Source: Phycisphaerales bacterium
GTDB taxonomy: Bacteria > Planctomycetota > Phycisphaerae > SM23-33 > FEN-1343
Direction of reading: 5' to 3'
NCBI GenBank assembly: GCA_003171335.1
Contig: PMYD01000010.1
Coordinates: 1 to 64,000 of the forward strand
DNA: 64,000 nt
In this document: positions 28,893 to 37,769 of the stretch, piece by piece
How the letters are laid out: every line of letters starts with the position of its first letter
How positions within the stretch are numbered: the stretch's first letter is position 1
The notes under the pieces: model-generated
What the model saw: only the letters and a program-made list of their open reading frames with translations
What the model was told of the DNA's origin: nothing
Databases searched by the model: none
Translations under genes and position numbers: made by a program

Positions 28893-29930
28893 ATGCCGAA
28901 ATTGCCGTTTGAAGCTTCGTACGAGGAGATTCTTCAGAACCCGCTTGACTATGTTGAAGCAGTTTTCTCTTGCCTGGAGTCCGAGTTCCTGATCATGCCC
29001 AAGGGAGAGGGTTTCATCGATTATCCGGTCTTCGAGCGCGGGTATGAGGCGTTAAAACATGCGACAGGCGCATTCTCGCGATTCGAATCGTCGGCGGTTA
29101 CGGCCGCAGCGATAGACGAACCAATTTCCATTATCGTGCTGCGTACGATGATGGGTTTCACGCCGCCGGAGTGGGCATATCTTACAGGCCAGCGAACTGG
29201 CATTATTGTTTCTCAAGGATTTATACGCTCTTTGGATCGAAGGATTCGCAAGAATCCGGAATTACCTCTCAGGCGCGGGAAGGGCGGCGAGGTGGTTGAT
29301 CGATTGGAGGCCCTGATTCGGACCGCCTGCGAAATACTCTCAGAGGGAGCGCCTGCGGTTGCCAAGAATAGGCTTCACCGATTGGACAAGGCAGACACAA
29401 AAGGAGGGGTCAATAGCATTGCAAGTTTAGCTGGAATCGGGGTTCCTTACGCGATGCTTCTTTACGAGCGGTTTCTCGGGCGTCCATTTGCTGGCCATCG
29501 CGACTCTGTTAGTGAATTGATTGGAGGTTCGCTTGAAGCTTCCATTGAAGAAGTGCTGTCCGGTGCAGGCATAAGTTATAGGAAGACTAAGCGTGCGGAA
29601 CAAATTGCAGGGCTTGATCAGACACCGGATTTCATAGTCCCCGATGAGTTTAGCCCAAGGGTTATGATTGAAGCCAAAATAACGGAGGACGACGGCACGG
29701 CCCGGGATAAAGTCACCCGAATTCAACATCTTGCCGAGCTTAGCGCGGCCCGCCACCCGAACGAATTTGAGGTAATTGCTTGCATTGGCGGCAGGGGTTT
29801 TGGCGTGCGCCGCGAAGATATGAAGAAGATGCTGATTGCCACCCGAGGCAAGGTCTTCACTCTTAAGACTTTCCATCGGATGATCGAATGTACGAGATTG
29901 CGGGAGTTCAAGACAAGGATACTGGAGTAG
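28893..29930 (+). CDS. putative restriction endonuclease (PD-(D/E)XK-like)
   Basis: TPDFIVPDEFSPRVMIEAKITEDDGTARDKVTRIQHLAEL matches D-x(n)-ExK spacing; strong RBS ggaggaaagaca-ATG; 45 bp after methyltransferase stop. Confidence 0.7.
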   Translation: MPKLPFEASYEEILQNPLDYVEAVFSCLESEFLIMPKGEGFIDYPVFERGYEALKHATGAFSRFESSAVTAAAIDEPISIIVLRTMMGFTPPEWAYLTGQRTGIIVSQGFIRSLDRRIRKNPELPLRRGKGGEVVDRLEALIRTACEILSEGAPAVAKNRLHRLDKADTKGGVNSIASLAGIGVPYAMLLYERFLGRPFAGHRDSVSELIGGSLEASIEEVLSGAGISYRKTKRAEQIAGLDQTPDFIVPDEFSPRVMIEAKITEDDGTARDKVTRIQHLAELSAARHPNEFEVIACIGGRGFGVRREDMKKMLIATRGKVFTLKTFHRMIECTRLREFKTRILE

Positions 29931-30176
29931 CCCCAGGGGCGGCGGGGTCTCGGCGTCTGTCCATGTGCTCTTTTTTGAAGAAAAGACTTGACAAGAGCAG
30001 AATCCACGCTTATCCTTATTGTGCATATAATGCAACGGAGATAGAATCACACTTGGCGTTCATGGAGAGTTTTTGGCTTCAATTTCTGAGGAGGGGGCAT
30101 TTTGAAGGCTGAGTTTTCATTAAATTATTTACAAGCTGGAGTTATGCTCATAATTGCCAAACAAATCGCATGCTAT

Positions 30177-30199
30177 CAACTACGGAAATTCCGCAGTTG
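30177..30199. repeat. 23-bp palindrome copy CAACTACGGAAATTCCGCAGTTG
   Basis: near-perfect palindrome. Confidence 0.85.
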
Positions 30200-30291
30200 G
30201 TCATCATCAAGTGTTGTCGGGCGAGGGAGGAGTCTACCCCCTCAGTACGATGGGCGAAAGGAATTGGCAATCCGCTAACAAAGGCCGAATT

Positions 30292-30314
30292 CAACTGAGG
30301 AAATTCCTCAGTTG
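30292..30314. repeat. 23-bp palindrome copy CAACTGAGGAAATTCCTCAGTTG
   Basis: perfect 11-bp arms around one central base. Confidence 0.9.
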
Positions 30315-30359
30315 GCTTGATTGTGGCCAACGAGCGAGGAAGTTCCACCGCCCCGGACC

Positions 30360-30382
30360 CAACTGCGGAAATTCCTCAGTTG
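30360..30382. repeat. 23-bp palindrome copy CAACTGCGGAAATTCCTCAGTTG
   Basis: one arm mismatch. Confidence 0.85.
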
Positions 30383-30462
30383 ACTTCATCTTGCCGGTCC
30401 AGGGCCTGGCCTTCTCTCCTCGCACGCAAAGCCTTTTTCCGCAAGCGGATGCAGTCCATCAC

Positions 30463-31677
30463 CTAGAGCGACGGCAGGATGTTGACCATCTCTTCCATCG
30501 TCGTCTGGCCGTTCAAGGCGGCCAGTTTGCCGGCCTCTTCGAGCGTCAGCGTATTGGTCTGGACCATGGCCTTTTCCAGCTCGCTGGCGCTGGCGCGGCG
30601 GAGGATGAGGTCCTTGGCTTGGTCGTTGGGCAGGAACAGTTCGAAGAGGCCCATGCGGCCGTGATAGCCGGTGTTGAAGCATTCCGGGCAGCCGGCGCCC
30701 TGGTAGAGGCAGGGGGGGCCATCCGCGTGCAGGTGCGGGCGGATGCGCTCATCGACGATCATGTCGGCCGTCTCGGGCAACGCGGTCTTGCAATTGGGGC
30801 AGATGCGCTTGACCAGCACCTGGGCGATCACCCCGCGCAGCGACACGGCCAGGAAGTACGGGTGCACGCCGAGGGAGAGCATGGTCTCCACCGCGCGGCT
30901 GGCCCGGGTGGCGTGCGTGGTGGCCAGCACCAGGTGGCCGGTGTTGGCGGCGCGCACGGCGGTGATGGCCGTCTCCTCATCGCGGATCTCGCCGACCATG
31001 ATGATGTCGGGATCCTGGCGCAGGATGGCGCGCAGCATGATGGCGAAGGTCACGCCGATCCGCGGGTTCACCTGCGTCTGGTTCACGCCATCGAGGTCGT
31101 ACTCGACGGGGTTTTCGATGGTGATGATCTTGCGCCGGTCGCCCGTGAGCTGGCGCAGCATGGCGTACAGCGTGGTGGTCTTGCCGCTGCCGGTGGGGCC
31201 GGAGACCAGGATCAGCCCGTGGGGCCGCTGGATCATGTCGTTGATGTAATCCATCTGGCGCCCCATCAGGCCCAGGTCGACCATCTCCATTAGGCTGACG
31301 GTGCGGTCGAAGATGCGCACCACCAGGTCCTGGCCGTGAATGGTGGGAATGGCGCTGATGCGCAGGTCGATGTTGCGGTCATCGATGGCGAGCTTCATGC
31401 GGCCCTCGGTGGGCCGGCGGTGTTCGCCCAGGTCGATGCCGGCGGCGGTCTTCACATGGCTGATGAGCCGGCGGCCCAGGTCGGTGGGCATGACGCCCTG
31501 GTGGTTCATGTCGCCGTCGAGCCGGAAGGACAGCTCAATGCCCTCGGCCTGGGACATGACGTGAATGTCGCTGACGCGGCCCAGGGCGGCGGCCTTGACG
31601 ATGGCTTCCCAAACCAGGACGGGGTCGCTATCGGCGTTGACGAGTTCTTCGATGTCAAAAATCGTCGCCGTTGTCAT
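30463..31677 (-). CDS. GspE/PilB-family secretion/pilus ATPase
   Basis: LILVSGPTGSGKTTTLYAML Walker A, IITIENPVEYDLDGVNQTQVN, RAILRQDPDIIMVGEIRDEETA, CPNCK..C..C zinc motif; RBS gcggaggtttttgcc-ATG. Confidence 0.93.
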   Translation of the reverse strand: MTTATIFDIEELVNADSDPVLVWEAIVKAAALGRVSDIHVMSQAEGIELSFRLDGDMNHQGVMPTDLGRRLISHVKTAAGIDLGEHRRPTEGRMKLAIDDRNIDLRISAIPTIHGQDLVVRIFDRTVSLMEMVDLGLMGRQMDYINDMIQRPHGLILVSGPTGSGKTTTLYAMLRQLTGDRRKIITIENPVEYDLDGVNQTQVNPRIGVTFAIMLRAILRQDPDIIMVGEIRDEETAITAVRAANTGHLVLATTHATRASRAVETMLSLGVHPYFLAVSLRGVIAQVLVKRICPNCKTALPETADMIVDERIRPHLHADGPPCLYQGAGCPECFNTGYHGRMGLFELFLPNDQAKDLILRRASASELEKAMVQTNTLTLEEAGKLAALNGQTTMEEMVNILPSL

Positions 31678-31695
31678 GGCAAAAACCTCCGCACT

Positions 31696-32055
31696 TCAAA
31701 CAATAGGTGTGGTGGCGGGCAGGGAGGCGCGGGCCTGTTCCAGGCTGTCGGCAACCGGCATAAGCGCCGCCAGGTTCACCGTCCGCAGCAGCCGGGCGAT
31801 GGTCACGTTGGGCCGGGCCACCGCGGTGGCGCCGCCGGCTTGCTCCACGTATTTGCGCAGGGCGAAAATCGCCCCCAGTCCCGCCGAGTTGATGTAGCTC
31901 ACGTCGACCAGGTCCACGATGACGCCCCGCGGCGGCTGTCCGCCGGCGGCGGTCTTCAGCGACTCGACCAGATCGGTGCGGGCGTTCCATTCCATGCGCG
32001 ACGGGCACGTGATGATGTAAAGCGAGTCGCCTTCATGCTTTATGGACACATCCAT
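31696..32055 (-). CDS. STAS-domain anti-sigma factor antagonist-like protein
   Basis: GVIVDLVDVSYINSAGLGAIFALRKYVEQAGG. Confidence 0.88.
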   Translation of the reverse strand: MDVSIKHEGDSLYIITCPSRMEWNARTDLVESLKTAAGGQPPRGVIVDLVDVSYINSAGLGAIFALRKYVEQAGGATAVARPNVTIARLLRTVNLAALMPVADSLEQARASLPATTPIV

Positions 32056-32203
32056 GAGCGCTCCTTTTGAGGCCAGAAGGCAGATTGGCCCGTCGCGGCC
32101 CAGCCGGCCTGTCTTCCACTGGATTATGGAATTGGACAGGCGCCGTGGGCGCAGCCGCACAGGGCAGTTAGTCCTGCCGGTCGTCGAGAGGCTCATCGGC
32201 GAT

Positions 32204-33772
32204 TTAGCCGTTGCGCTGAAGTTCTTTCGTCATTTGCTCCAGCAGGGCGTTGACCTGCCCATCGTTCTGGCGCAGCGACTGCACGGTGCGATTGGCGTGC
32301 AAAACGGTGGAGTGGTCGCGGCCGCCGAAGTAGCCGCCGACTTCCTCCAGGCTGTGGCGGGTGAGCTGACGGGCCAGGTACATGCACACCTGGCGGGGAA
32401 AAGCGATGCTCTTGTGGCGCTTGTGGCTCTGGAGGTCGGCCAGGCGCACGTTGAAGCGGTGGGTGACGGCCTCGAGGATCTGCTGGATGGTGATCTCGCG
32501 CTTCGTGGGCGCGCCATCGGCCCCCAGTGCTTCCTGGGCCAGCGACAGGTCGATCGACCGGCCGTACGCCTTGGCCAGCAGGGCCAGCTTGGCGATAGCG
32601 CCTTCCAGCTCGCGCGGGTTGGAGTCGACGCAGGCGGCGATCAGGCAGACGACATCCTCGCCGAGCTCCATGCTGCGCAGGCGGGCCTTCTTGCGGACGA
32701 TGGCCACGCGCGTCTCGTACCCGGGCTTGTCGACGCGGGCCACCAGGCCCCAACTAAAGCGGCTGACGAGCCGGTCCTCGAGGTGCTCGATTTCCCCCGG
32801 GCCGCGGTCGGAGGAGAGAATGATCTGCTTTTGCGTCTGGTAGAGCGCGTTGAAGGTGTGGAAAAACTCCTCCTGCGTCTGCTCGCGGCCGGAGAGGAAC
32901 TGAACATCATCGATAATCAGCACGTCGGCGTGGCGGTAGCGGTAGCGGAAATCGTGCAGCTGGCCGTGCTCCACGGCCTCGATGAAGTGGTTGACGAACA
33001 TCTCGCAGCTCAGCATGCAGTAGCCGCCGCCGTTGGCGCTTTTGCCGGCCATTTCGTGGCAGATGGCGTGCAGCAGGTGCGTCTTGCCCAGGCCGACATC
33101 GCCGTGAATGAACAGCGGGTTATAGGTCTTGCCGGGGGTCTCGCACACCGCCACGCAGGCGGCGTGGGCCAGGCGATTGCACGGGCCGGTAACGAGGTTC
33201 TCGAAGGTGTACTCGGGGTTGAGCGGGTCTTCCTGCGGGCCGGCGGGCGATTCGTCCTGGCCAGGGGCGGTCAACTTCGCCGGCGTGCCGGCAGGAACGG
33301 CGGGCGCCTCGGCGGCAGGGGGCAGCAGGAAACACACGCCCACGAGTCTTCCGGTGGCCGCCTGTGCGGCTTCGGTGAACAGGCGCAGCGCATGCTGATG
33401 GAGATAGCGCTGCTGCGCTGGGCCGGGGGCCTGGATCTCGAGCAGCCCATGCTCCATCGAGATCGGGTCCAGTTGATCGAACCACGGGCGGATCAGATTT
33501 CCCGCATGGGCCACCACGTGCTCGATAATTCGCTGCCAAAGGCCGGCGTCCACGCTGCTCACAACGCACTTGCCTTTCGTGAGGCCCGCCGCGGCGGACC
33601 GTTGTTTTTCGTTCACTCGTGTCGCCCCCCTGCGCGAGGGGTCGACACCCTTGGGCAACACGACACGCGCGCACAAGCGACCCGTCAATCCATTGATGGA
33701 TGTGCTGCCGGGCGCGGCTCCCACCGCCGCCCTGTCCCACGCCAGATACCACCTTTTCCCCTGACCGGCCAT
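32204..33772 (-). CDS. dnaA: chromosomal replication initiator DnaA (start uncertain, probably downstream of 33772)
   Basis: YTFENLVTGPCNRLAHAA, NPLFIHGDVGLGKTHLLHAICHE, DVLIIDDVQFLSG, VCMYLARQLTRHSLEEVGGYFGGRDHSTVLHA. Confidence 0.93.
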   Translation of the reverse strand: MAGQGKRWYLAWDRAAVGAAPGSTSINGLTGRLCARVVLPKGVDPSRRGATRVNEKQRSAAAGLTKGKCVVSSVDAGLWQRIIEHVVAHAGNLIRPWFDQLDPISMEHGLLEIQAPGPAQQRYLHQHALRLFTEAAQAATGRLVGVCFLLPPAAEAPAVPAGTPAKLTAPGQDESPAGPQEDPLNPEYTFENLVTGPCNRLAHAACVAVCETPGKTYNPLFIHGDVGLGKTHLLHAICHEMAGKSANGGGYCMLSCEMFVNHFIEAVEHGQLHDFRYRYRHADVLIIDDVQFLSGREQTQEEFFHTFNALYQTQKQIILSSDRGPGEIEHLEDRLVSRFSWGLVARVDKPGYETRVAIVRKKARLRSMELGEDVVCLIAACVDSNPRELEGAIAKLALLAKAYGRSIDLSLAQEALGADGAPTKREITIQQILEAVTHRFNVRLADLQSHKRHKSIAFPRQVCMYLARQLTRHSLEEVGGYFGGRDHSTVLHANRTVQSLRQNDGQVNALLEQMTKELQRNG

Positions 33773-33978
33773 GAGGCCGGGTCGGCGTGCGACGAATCGC
33801 TGGAGACTCTAGCGAGCGGCCGGCTGGCTGTCAAGCCAGCGCGCAAAATGCGGCCGCGAACCTCGGAGAGGCTGCCTGGGAGAATTGCACCGAGCGCGGG
33901 AGCGCCAAGGGTAGCGCCCTTGCGTAAATGCGGGTCAGGCTATAATAATGGAGTCACACCCCCGTAAGGAGAATCTCG

Positions 33979-34908
33979 GTGAAGAAATGGGTATTACGCA
34001 TCGTCCTGGGTCTCATCGCCCTGGTGATTATCGCCGTGGTGCTGACCTTCGTGATGATCAATCACATCGCCAAGGCCGGCATCGAGCAAGGCGGCAGCTA
34101 CGCCCTGGGCGTGCCCACAACGGTCAACACGGTCGACCTGAGCATCTTCGGCGGCAAGTTCGACATGAATGGCCTGCAGATTGCCAACCCCGCCGGCTAC
34201 AAGGGCGACTTCCTGATGCACTCGGGCAAGTTCAACTTGAAGCTGGAGCCCAAGACGGTCCTCTCGGATACGGTGGTCGTGGATTCCTTCAACTTGGATG
34301 GCCTGGACGTGATCATCGACAAGACCCTTAGCGGTTCCAACGTCCAGGTGGTGATGGATCACGTCCAGAAGCTCGGCGGCTATGCCCCCGCGCCGCAGGC
34401 CCAGGGCGGCCAGCCGGCCCCGCAGCAACCGGCCCAACCGGCAGCGCAACAGCCGGCCCAGAAGCCCGGCAAGAAGGTGAAGGTGAACGATCTGGTGATC
34501 CGCAACGTCAATGCCAAGTTCTATGTGATGGGCGGCCCGGCCATTCCGATTCCCGTGCCGGAGATCCACCTCCAGAACATCAGCAGCGGCGATGGCGGCG
34601 GCGTGACCGTGCCTGAGCTGACGGCGAAGATTTTTACGGCCATTCTGGCCGGTGTGGCCCAGCAGGCCGAGAAAGCCGGCGTGCCCATGGACGCCGTGGC
34701 CAACCTGAAAGACCAGGTGGCCGGCGCCGCCGGCGCCTTGGGCGGAAACACCAGTCAGCTCGTCTCACAAGCCTCCCAGGTGCAGCAACTCTTCGGCCCC
34801 GCCGGCAGTCAGCCGGCCGGGCAAAGCGGCGTGAAAGAGCTTCAACACGGCCTGGGCGGCTTGCTGGGCGGGCGGGCGCAATCGCAGCCGGCCCAGCCGT
34901 CGAAGTAG
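33979..34908 (+). CDS. AsmA/DUF748-like membrane-anchored protein
   Basis: N-terminal TM; ALGVPTTVNTVDLSIFGGKFDMNGLQIANPAGYKGDFLMHSGKFNLKLEPKTV; P/Q/A-rich linker. Confidence 0.6.
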   Translation: MKKWVLRIVLGLIALVIIAVVLTFVMINHIAKAGIEQGGSYALGVPTTVNTVDLSIFGGKFDMNGLQIANPAGYKGDFLMHSGKFNLKLEPKTVLSDTVVVDSFNLDGLDVIIDKTLSGSNVQVVMDHVQKLGGYAPAPQAQGGQPAPQQPAQPAAQQPAQKPGKKVKVNDLVIRNVNAKFYVMGGPAIPIPVPEIHLQNISSGDGGGVTVPELTAKIFTAILAGVAQQAEKAGVPMDAVANLKDQVAGAAGALGGNTSQLVSQASQVQQLFGPAGSQPAGQSGVKELQHGLGGLLGGRAQSQPAQPSK

Positions 34909-34920
34909 GTCATACTCGCG

Positions 34921-35078
34921 ATAAAGAGGACACAAAGACCACAAAGATCACGAAGGACACAAAGGAAGAAACAGAGCGAGCAAATAGGCACCAGCCAAGA
35001 GTGTTTTGCTGTTGCCGTTACCCTTTCTTGCCTTTCTTCGTGCTCTTCGTGGTCTTTGTGGTCTTCGTGTTCTCTTCT
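34921..35078. repeat. inverted array of CACAAAG/CTTTGTG words
   Basis: aggacacaaagaccacaaagatcacgaaggacacaaagg ... cctttcttcgtgctcttcgtggtctttgtggtcttcgtgttctctt between convergent genes. Confidence 0.85.
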
Positions 35079-35093
35079 AGTCTAAGAGAGACC

Positions 35094-35855
35094 TCACTCC
35101 ACGTAGATCATTTTCTTGGTCATCCCCCCATCGACGACGAAGTTCTGCCCCGTGATAAAACCCGCAGCGTCCGAGCAGAGGTACAAGACCATCGAGGCCA
35201 CATCTGGCGGCTGGCCGGCCCTGCCGGCGGGGTGCTGGGCGTTGTCGGCCTCGGAGAGTTTTGCCCGCGGCCGCTCGGGCGGATGGTGATAGCCGTGCGT
35301 GACGATCCAGCCGGGGCTGATGCAATTGGCCCGCACCGCCGGCCCCAGGCTCACCGCCAGGGCATGGGTCAGGGCCACCAGGCCGCCTTTGCTGGCGGAG
35401 TAGGCCTCGGTATTCGGCTCGGACATGAGCGCGCGCGTCGAGGCGATATTCACGATAGCCCCATGGGCGGCTTTGAGATGCTCGGCGGCATACTTAGCGC
35501 ACAGCATCGCGCCGGTGAGGTTGGTGCCCAGCACGCGATGCCAGTCGGCCAGGGAGAGCTGCGCCAACGCGCGATTGCGGCTGATGCCGGCGTTGTTGAC
35601 CAGGTAGTCGATCCGGCCGAACCGGCCCAGCGCCTGCTCGATCATCGCCCCGACGGCGGCTTCCTCCGCCACATCGGTTTGCACGAACAGCGTTCGCGCC
35701 GGCTGGCCCAGCCGGGCCAGCGCCCAGGGGCCGGCCTCTACATCCATCTCCGCCAGGACGACGGATGCGCCGGTTGCCAAAAAAGCCTCGACCGTCGCCA
35801 GGCCGATGCCGCCGCCGCCGCCGGTCACGATTGCCACTTTGCCGCCGAAGTCCAT
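35094..35855 (-). CDS. SDR-family NAD(P)-dependent oxidoreductase
   Basis: [36 protein letters not shown]. Confidence 0.93.
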   Translation of the reverse strand: MDFGGKVAIVTGGGGGIGLATVEAFLATGASVVLAEMDVEAGPWALARLGQPARTLFVQTDVAEEAAVGAMIEQALGRFGRIDYLVNNAGISRNRALAQLSLADWHRVLGTNLTGAMLCAKYAAEHLKAAHGAIVNIASTRALMSEPNTEAYSASKGGLVALTHALAVSLGPAVRANCISPGWIVTHGYHHPPERPRAKLSEADNAQHPAGRAGQPPDVASMVLYLCSDAAGFITGQNFVVDGGMTKKMIYVE

Positions 35856-36060
35856 GGGTTGGCCTTTCCTGAAGCAAAGGGTAGTGTGGCGCGCGGGAGG
35901 AGATCCTGCAAGGCCACGTTTTTGATTGACATCGCCCGCGCTATGAGACACTATCCGGTGAGGTCACACCGATGTGTGAGCACAAGACAAGCCTTCTCTC
36001 ACCGGTTCCTTACCGGTTGCTGCATGCTATTTTATGGGTCTTTAGAAAAGTGAGCCGCTC

Positions 36061-37611
36061 ATGAAACTTGCCGCTTTTTGCCTGGTTCTTCTGATCGGGT
36101 GGACTGTTCGAACCGCCTTGGCGGCCGAGCCCGCTTCCGCCGCCGCCTCGGTGCCAGCCGCCAGCAAACCTGCCCATATCTCGCTGGTGACCATCGCGGT
36201 CGCCCCCGGCGGCGAAACAAAGATCCCCGCCACGCAGCCGAGTCTGGCGGATAAGCCCGAAGTGCTTTTCATGGGCCCGATGAACCCCAACTTCGAGCTT
36301 TATGACCTGGTCTACAGTTACCTCGTCGAGAGCGGCGTGTACATGCAGCTCGAGGATGATGACCGCCTGCCGGAAGAGCTGCCCTGGGACCTGTCGCAAT
36401 ATAAGGTGATCGTCGCCGATGCCCATGCGCCCTTCATGAGCGCCGCCACCGCCAAGGAGCACCTTCAGAAGTTCGTGGACAGGGGCGGCATGGTGATCAC
36501 CATCAAGCAGCCCGAGAAGGTGAACTGGGATACGAACGATCCCGAGCTGTACGAGGTCTATGATGCGGTCCTGGGCCGCGGCGTGCGGCTGCAGCATCCG
36601 GCCTTTTTGAAGCGCAACGCCGCCCGCCCCGACCGCCAGGTCATCCTGGCCTCCACCGCCAAGCAGATGGCGGTACCCGGTTCCATAAGCTGGTACCTGA
36701 TCGGCAACGATGTGGCGTACATGCATTTCGAGGGCCTGCTGAAGACGGCCGCCTTGTACAACCGGCCCGAGATCCGGCAGTTCGTCCTGGACCTGCTGCA
36801 GGAAATCGACACCAAGCACCAGGGCCACGCGGCGGTGTTCGGTCCCCATTTGGTCAAGCAGTTCAAGGCGCTGGGTTGCGAGAGCTATTATGAGCGGGTT
36901 CTGGCCTCCGTCGACGCCAACACGGTCCAGCGGCTGCGCGACAGGGTCAAGCAAACCCAGGAGCGAGGCGGCAGCTTCAGTTGCGAACGGATGGAGGGCT
37001 TCGGCTATAGCTGCACGCTGGCGAATCTGGCCAATCACCCGGAGCTGTACGATCCGGCGGTGGAGATGATCAAGCTGGGGCACGGGGTGCTCTTCGACGA
37101 GAAGACCAAACTGTGGGCGCATGGCGGGGCAACCGGCCAGGAGCGCACGCCCCCGTGGAGCCGTGGCCAGGGCTGGGCGCTGATCGGGCTGATCGAGGCC
37201 CTGGAAAACCTGCCCAAGGACCACCCGGGCTACCCCATCATCGTGAAGTACCTGGAAGAGACCGCCGAGGGCTTGGCCCAGGCGCAAGATGCCACGGGCC
37301 TGTGGCATTGCGTGGTGGATGACCCCGACACGCGCCTGGAGGCCAGCGGCACGGCCATGATTCTGCGGGCGTATTGCCACGCCTGGCGCGCCGGCGTGTG
37401 CCAGATGCCGCAGGTCAAGGAGATGCTCACCAAGGCGTGGTACGGGCTAAAAGCCCACAGCGTCGGCGGGCGGACGTTCTCCTTCCTGTGGGGTTTCTCC
37501 GCCACGCACGACAAATCCGCGTACGGGAAGAAGCCCTCCAGCGGCACCGTGTACCTTACACCACTGGCCGGACCGGAATACGTGATGACCTTCGGGCCGC
37601 TGGTGCCGTAG
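36061..37611 (+). CDS. secreted GH105/GH88-like glycoside hydrolase with N-terminal extra domain
   Basis: signal peptide; C-terminal PPWSRGQGWALIGLIEALENLPKDHP...QDATGLWHCVVDDPDTRLEASGTAMILRAY. Confidence 0.75.
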   Translation: MKLAAFCLVLLIGWTVRTALAAEPASAAASVPAASKPAHISLVTIAVAPGGETKIPATQPSLADKPEVLFMGPMNPNFELYDLVYSYLVESGVYMQLEDDDRLPEELPWDLSQYKVIVADAHAPFMSAATAKEHLQKFVDRGGMVITIKQPEKVNWDTNDPELYEVYDAVLGRGVRLQHPAFLKRNAARPDRQVILASTAKQMAVPGSISWYLIGNDVAYMHFEGLLKTAALYNRPEIRQFVLDLLQEIDTKHQGHAAVFGPHLVKQFKALGCESYYERVLASVDANTVQRLRDRVKQTQERGGSFSCERMEGFGYSCTLANLANHPELYDPAVEMIKLGHGVLFDEKTKLWAHGGATGQERTPPWSRGQGWALIGLIEALENLPKDHPGYPIIVKYLEETAEGLAQAQDATGLWHCVVDDPDTRLEASGTAMILRAYCHAWRAGVCQMPQVKEMLTKAWYGLKAHSVGGRTFSFLWGFSATHDKSAYGKKPSSGTVYLTPLAGPEYVMTFGPLVP

Positions 37612-37729
37612 TGTTCGGTCACACATTATGTGATGGGTGCGTGGGTTGCCGTCGGCGTGGTTGCTGCGCTGCGCTTCGCAAACCACGGCACCCAACTATC
37701 GTTTCATTGTGTGACAGAGACCGAGTCAG
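37611..37729. repeat. long imperfect inverted repeat
   Basis: GTCACACA (37618) ... TGTGTGAC (37708-37715) with inner GGGTTGCCGTCGGCGTGGTTGC / GCAAACCACGGCACCCAAC. Confidence 0.7.
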
Positions 37730-37769
37730 TAAGAATCTCAAATGGTGCCGTGATTTCAGGAGACAGACC

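Noticed and set aside
30154-31293. 379-aa plus-strand ORF
   Set aside because: Mostly antisense to the GspE-type ATPase; the palindromes at its 5' end are non-coding repeats
33930-33965. Promoter upstream of the AsmA-like gene (TTGCGT ... TATAAT)
   Set aside because: Spacing of about 15 bp is suboptimal and promoter consensus in this lineage is uncertain; too weak to list
32042-33967. 641-aa plus-strand ORF
   Set aside because: Antisense to dnaA, which is unambiguous
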